Shown here one piece after another: positions 7,488 to 11,034 of a stretch of DNA of 11,034 nt. The stretch covers positions 1 through 11,034 of the forward strand of contig SXZN01000199.1 in the NCBI GenBank assembly GCA_005787865.1, given 5' to 3'. Under the pieces are notes generated by a model, which saw nothing but the letters and a program-made list of their open reading frames with translations, ran no database searches and was not told where the DNA came from. Position 1 is the stretch's first letter. Every line of letters begins with the position of its first letter. The DNA is from Opitutaceae bacterium. GTDB lineage: Bacteria > Verrucomicrobiota > Verrucomicrobiia > Opitutales > Opitutaceae. Both the position numbers and the translations under genes were made by a program.

Positions 7488-10400
7488 TGAAAGCGCTTTT
7501 CGAGCCCAGAGCTCTGCAGCTCGATCCACGAGCAATTCTGGTAGCTCTAGTCCTCTCAGTTGCAGCCGCGCTCCCTTGGATCACCAACAGCGTGAACCGG
7601 CGTGATTATTATTTTTTCGATATCACCCTGACCTCTACTTCGCCAGGAACTACCCAATTTTTCTGGGATCTTGGCAACGGCTTCACCGAGTATGATTCGT
7701 CGCGCCAGCCCATCAAAATAGAACCCAACCCGGTGGTCTATCGTTTCATGATGCCGATGGGCGAGTTCCGCGCTTTTCGTTTTGATCCCATTGATGGCAT
7801 CGGTCGCTTCACATTTTCCCACGCCCAAATCGTAGATTTAGAGGGTCACGTCGTGCGTCGCTTTGGTCCGCCTGATTTACTCCCCGCCGCTAATATTCTT
7901 TACGCCAATCAACAAGGTCCGGAGCTCCTCGTTGAAACCAATCCCGCCTCCAATGATCCCATTATTAATTTGCGCCTTGAGTCACCACTGGTGTTGGGCA
8001 GCACGCCAAAAATATGGTGGGAGCTCGGTTGGCCGATAGCTCTGCCAGTTTTTCTCGCGGGCTGCTTCTTAGGTCTGCCGGCGGTGGCGCGGCGGCTCTC
8101 ACGTATCGCTGGCGCGCTGGCCACGGCTGGCCGCAGCCGGCCAGCTTCCACAATCATCGCTGTGGCGGTGGCCGCCGTGGCCTTGCAGTGTTATCCTGTG
8201 CTGTTTCTCGGTCGTAGCTTTGCTTCTCCAAACAACGGCGGGCACATGCTTTATGAAGGGTGGCCCACCCTTCCCGGCGATACCGACCGGATGTGCTCCA
8301 ACACCGGAAGCTCCGATACCGGCGCGCTTCTTTTCCAGCATCTCTATTATCCCATGGTGCAGCGTGATGCGCTCCTCCAAGGCGAGTTGCCCCTTTGGAA
8401 TCGTTATTCGCTCAGCGGTGAACCCTTGCTCGGCCAAGGCCAATCCATGTTTGGAGACCCATTTAATTTTCTCACCATTGCAGCCGATGGCGCCGCCTGG
8501 GCTTGGGATGTCCGCTTCTTGCTTGCCCGTTTTATCTTAGCGGCTGCTCTCGGCGGAATTGTTTGGCAGCTCACTCGCCACCTAGGCGCCGCGGTACTCA
8601 CAACCATCGGGGCAGCCTTTCTAGGCTTCTTTACTTACCGCCTCACGCATCCAGCTAATTTTAGCGTCTGCTATTCACCGCTGATCCTTTTGGCTTGGAC
8701 TGGCCTTCTCTCAGCCGCGTCACCGCGTCGGATCATGACTTGGTTACTCGCGCTCGTGGGAGCCAACTGGCTCGTCCTGACTAGCGGCACAGTCAAAGAA
8801 GCGTATATGCTGATCGTTTGCCTCAATTTTGCCGGAACGGTACTTCTATTTCGTCAGCCTGAAACAGTGGGGCGGCGCGGCTTTCTGCTCGGTCTTGCCA
8901 GTGCCGCGGGCCTGGGCTTCGTGTTATTGGCAGCGCCCGCCTGGCTCTCTTTTTTAAGCGCCTGGCATCATTCCATGACCGGCTATGACACCCCGCACGC
9001 CTATACTTTACCGTGGTCTCATTTTATTGGTTTCTTTGATGATATTTTCTACCGCCAAACCCAGAAAGGCGAAAACGTGGTCGCGCCTGCCCTGAATTTT
9101 ATTTTTCTGCTCGGGTTTCTTTGGTGGATGGTCCAACCGCGTTTGTGGCGCAGCGATCGAGTCGGCGGAGCACTTCTGCTGGCGGCGGTGCCGCCCTTGG
9201 CTCTGGCGTTTGGTTTAATTCCTCCGGCCATGATCGAAAAAATTCCCTTCGTAGGAAATATCGGCCACGTGGGGAACACTTTCTCCTGCGCCCTCTTAAC
9301 TTTATTCACCGTGCTCGCCGGTTTTGGTTTTCGTGATGCCTGGGCAAAACTCAGCGACCCCTCCGCTGGCAGAATCATCATACGACTCTGGCTCGCTGGC
9401 CTAGCGCTCGCAGCATTATATTTTTTCACGACCACCGAGTTTCCAAAGAGCCCATTTTTTACTGGCTATGCGGCGGCCCTCGGATTGGTCGCCCTGCTTC
9501 TGCCGCTCGGGCTGCACTGGGGCTTAACGAGACCTCAAGCCCCCGGATCGCTTTGGGTCGTGCTGGCCCTCGGCCTTCCCTTGCTCTGCTGGCGCCACGC
9601 CCAATACGGAGCCTCGCACTTTGATCGCTATACCTTCGTCCCCGGTCCTCGCTCCAATCTCCACGCGCCCTCGCCAGCCGTCGCCATCATCAATGCCGAT
9701 CGCACGCAGCCCGGCCGAGTCGTCGGCTGGGGCTCAAGCTTGTACGCGTCCTACAATACCGTGTTGCGCTGGGAAGGCCTCTACGGCGTCGATGCCGTAC
9801 GGAGCCGTTACTACCACGACTTAGCTGATGCCCTCGGTCTACAACGGGTATGGGACTGGGATTGGCCTAATCGCGAAACAGATTCTCGCGCCCTGATTAC
9901 CAAATACGATTTATATAATACTACTCATTATGTCGCGACCCATCAAGAGGGCGCCCATGACATTGCTGGCCTCAAGCAACTAGGCCAAGCGGACCTCGAT
10001 GTGTATACGAGCCCGACCGCCTGGCCTCGGGCTTTTTTCTGCGACCGAGTAGTGGGCTATAATTCGCCGAATGACTTCGCCCACCTGCTGTTGACTGGTG
10101 ACGGCCGCCCTTTTGCGGCTATCCAAGAGGGAGAATCCTTGCCACTGCCCATCGCCACTGCTACCGCCGGCCGAATTATTCGCCCAGCCCGCGACTACCT
10201 CTTTACCGCCAATCGGACCTCATTCGTCGTCGAAGCGCCAGCACCTGGCATAGCCGTATTGGCTGAAACTTATTATCTGGATGATTTTCAAGTGACCGTA
10301 AACGGCCAGCCGGCCAGTTATTTTCGAGTTAACCACGCCTTCCGCGGCATTGCCCTGCCGTCGGCCGGCACCTACGCCATCACCTACTCCTACTGGCCGC

Positions 10401-10516
10401 AGTATTTCACGCTCTCCCTTTGGCTATGTTTTGCTGGTGCGTTAGGCCTTGGCCTCGGCGCGCTTTGGCTGTGGCGCCGGCCCAACCAGCCCGCAACAGG
10501 ATTGACCGCCGCATGA
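7487..10516 (+). CDS. YfhO-family GT-C membrane glycosyltransferase with extra N-terminal periplasmic domain
   Basis: 1009 residues from the ATG at 7487, which overlaps the epimerase stop (TGATG). The open frame extends further upstream inside the epimerase, but this start fits the coupling and gives a clean N terminus before helix 1 (~16-36). Residues ~37-176 are a hydrophilic, beta-rich extracytoplasmic domain (DLGNGFTEYDSS, FRFDPIDG), followed by a helix at ~180-200. The YfhO-like core begins near 220. Asp277 lies in SSDTGALLFQHLYYP, and LPLWNRYSLSGEPLLGQGQ (301-319) is the hallmark PLWN-Y-SGEP loop. Many helices follow to ~700. A C-terminal soluble domain (~760-965) ends in the typical YYLDDFQVTVNG (929-940) and FRVNHAFRG (946-954) motifs, then a last helix (~970-992). 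YfhO proteins are GT-C enzymes implicated in adding sugars to surface polymers from lipid carriers. The sugar and acceptor here are unknown. The 4-base overlap with the following GT2 gene fits a donor-making partner. Confidence 0.88.
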   Translation: MKALFEPRALQLDPRAILVALVLSVAAALPWITNSVNRRDYYFFDITLTSTSPGTTQFFWDLGNGFTEYDSSRQPIKIEPNPVVYRFMMPMGEFRAFRFDPIDGIGRFTFSHAQIVDLEGHVVRRFGPPDLLPAANILYANQQGPELLVETNPASNDPIINLRLESPLVLGSTPKIWWELGWPIALPVFLAGCFLGLPAVARRLSRIAGALATAGRSRPASTIIAVAVAAVALQCYPVLFLGRSFASPNNGGHMLYEGWPTLPGDTDRMCSNTGSSDTGALLFQHLYYPMVQRDALLQGELPLWNRYSLSGEPLLGQGQSMFGDPFNFLTIAADGAAWAWDVRFLLARFILAAALGGIVWQLTRHLGAAVLTTIGAAFLGFFTYRLTHPANFSVCYSPLILLAWTGLLSAASPRRIMTWLLALVGANWLVLTSGTVKEAYMLIVCLNFAGTVLLFRQPETVGRRGFLLGLASAAGLGFVLLAAPAWLSFLSAWHHSMTGYDTPHAYTLPWSHFIGFFDDIFYRQTQKGENVVAPALNFIFLLGFLWWMVQPRLWRSDRVGGALLLAAVPPLALAFGLIPPAMIEKIPFVGNIGHVGNTFSCALLTLFTVLAGFGFRDAWAKLSDPSAGRIIIRLWLAGLALAALYFFTTTEFPKSPFFTGYAAALGLVALLLPLGLHWGLTRPQAPGSLWVVLALGLPLLCWRHAQYGASHFDRYTFVPGPRSNLHAPSPAVAIINADRTQPGRVVGWGSSLYASYNTVLRWEGLYGVDAVRSRYYHDLADALGLQRVWDWDWPNRETDSRALITKYDLYNTTHYVATHQEGAHDIAGLKQLGQADLDVYTSPTAWPRAFFCDRVVGYNSPNDFAHLLLTGDGRPFAAIQEGESLPLPIATATAGRIIRPARDYLFTANRTSFVVEAPAPGIAVLAETYYLDDFQVTVNGQPASYFRVNHAFRGIALPSAGTYAITYSYWPQYFTLSLWLCFAGALGLGLGALWLWRRPNQPATGLTAA

Positions 10517-11034
10517 AATTTTCTGCGCCCAGCTTAGGCCCGCTACCACTCCGACCAAAATTATCGGTCGTCGTCCCAGTCTTTAACGAACAATCGACGG
10601 CCAAGGCCTCCCTCGACGCGGTCACCGCTAAAAAAATCGAGGGCTGGGAGATCGAGATTATCATCGTCGAGAGCAACTCCACCGATGGCTCGCGAGCGAT
10701 TGTCCTGAGCTATGAATCTCTGCCCCATGTCAAAATCATCCTTGAAGATGTCCCGCGCGGCAAAGGTCATGCGGTCCGCAATGGTTTTAATCACGCATCG
10801 GGTGATGTCCTCCTGATACAAGATGCCGACCTCGAATATGATGTCGGTGACTACGAAGTGCTCCTCGCTCCGCTCCAAGCCGGCACCCACCATTTTGTCT
10901 TAGGTTCCCGCCATGCCGCCAATCGCTGGTTTATCCGAAAATTTGATGAGCAAGTTTTTCATGCCTTCTTGCTCAATGCGGGCCACTGGTTCTTCACGGC
11001 ACTCGTCGATATCTCGCTGGGCCTGACGCTCCGC
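10513..11034 (+). CDS. GT2 glycosyltransferase, polyprenyl-phosphate sugar synthase type, cut by window end
   Basis: 174 codons are visible with no stop; the gene continues past the window. ATG 10513 overlaps the preceding stop (ATGA). LSVVVPVFNE (17-26) is the first strand of a GT-A fold, VESNSTDGS (52-60) the nucleotide-binding turn, RGKGHAVRNGF (82-92) the loop typical of dolichyl-phosphate mannose synthase relatives, and QDADLEYD (103-110) carries the metal-binding DAD (104-106). GSR at 136-138 fits the same group. The turn has Glu-Ser in place of the usual Asp-Asp (ESNSTDG against DDGSTDG). Such enzymes transfer a sugar from a nucleotide donor to polyprenyl phosphate on the cytoplasmic face, supplying GT-C enzymes like the neighbouring YfhO protein. 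This assignment follows from the family; the sugar is unknown. Whether membrane helices follow cannot be seen. A direct glycan-chain transferase is the main alternative. Confidence 0.9.
   Translation, partial: MKFSAPSLGPLPLRPKLSVVVPVFNEQSTAKASLDAVTAKKIEGWEIEIIIVESNSTDGSRAIVLSYESLPHVKIILEDVPRGKGHAVRNGFNHASGDVLLIQDADLEYDVGDYEVLLAPLQAGTHHFVLGSRHAANRWFIRKFDEQVFHAFLLNAGHWFFTALVDISLGLTLR

Overview
The window carries six genes, all on the + strand and closely packed. It looks like the interior of a cell-surface glycan (exopolysaccharide, O-antigen-like or protein/lipid glycosylation) gene cluster. Four of the six encode large polytopic membrane proteins that fit the GT-C class of polyprenyl-phosphate-sugar-dependent glycosyltransferases. 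The other two are a sugar-nucleotide epimerase of the extended SDR family and a cytoplasm-facing GT2 transferase of the dolichyl-phosphate-mannose-synthase type. There are no RNA genes, mobile elements, CRISPR arrays or phage genes. No gene-free stretch exceeds 165 bases.

Layout: (i) 2-1207 is the 3' end of a membrane-protein gene ('A1') whose 5' part lies outside the window; only its C-terminal extracytoplasmic tail is visible. (ii) 1225-3774 is an 849-residue GT-C-like protein ('B') with a large periplasmic loop and a C-terminal jelly-roll-like domain. (iii) 3849-6260 ('A2') is a full-length paralogue of A1, so the left half reads A1-B-A2. (iv) After a 165-base gap, which most likely holds a promoter, comes a tightly coupled trio: a CDP-paratose-2-epimerase-like SDR (6426-7487), a YfhO-family GT-C protein (7487-10516) and a GT2 transferase cut by the window end (10513-11034). 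The trio's junctions overlap by 1 and 4 bases.

How the genes may work together (inference from family knowledge): the epimerase would make or adjust a nucleotide sugar, the GT2 enzyme would load a sugar on polyprenyl phosphate at the inner membrane face, and the GT-C proteins (B, A1/A2, YfhO-like) would transfer lipid-linked sugars to a growing glycan on the outer face. The non-catalytic beta-rich domains on these proteins could hold the acceptor glycan. No specific sugar or final product can be named from this window.

Organism: a Gram-negative environmental bacterium with mixed, moderately GC-rich composition. None of the starts has a convincing Shine-Dalgarno sequence. The combination of an SDR of this subgroup, a YfhO-like protein and this GT2 type recalls Verrucomicrobiota (Opitutae-like) or neighbouring phyla, but that assignment is a low-confidence impression. 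The most notable points are the alternating A1-B-A2 arrangement of two unassigned GT-C-like families with matching periplasmic tails, and an SDR whose catalytic Tyr position is Phe.
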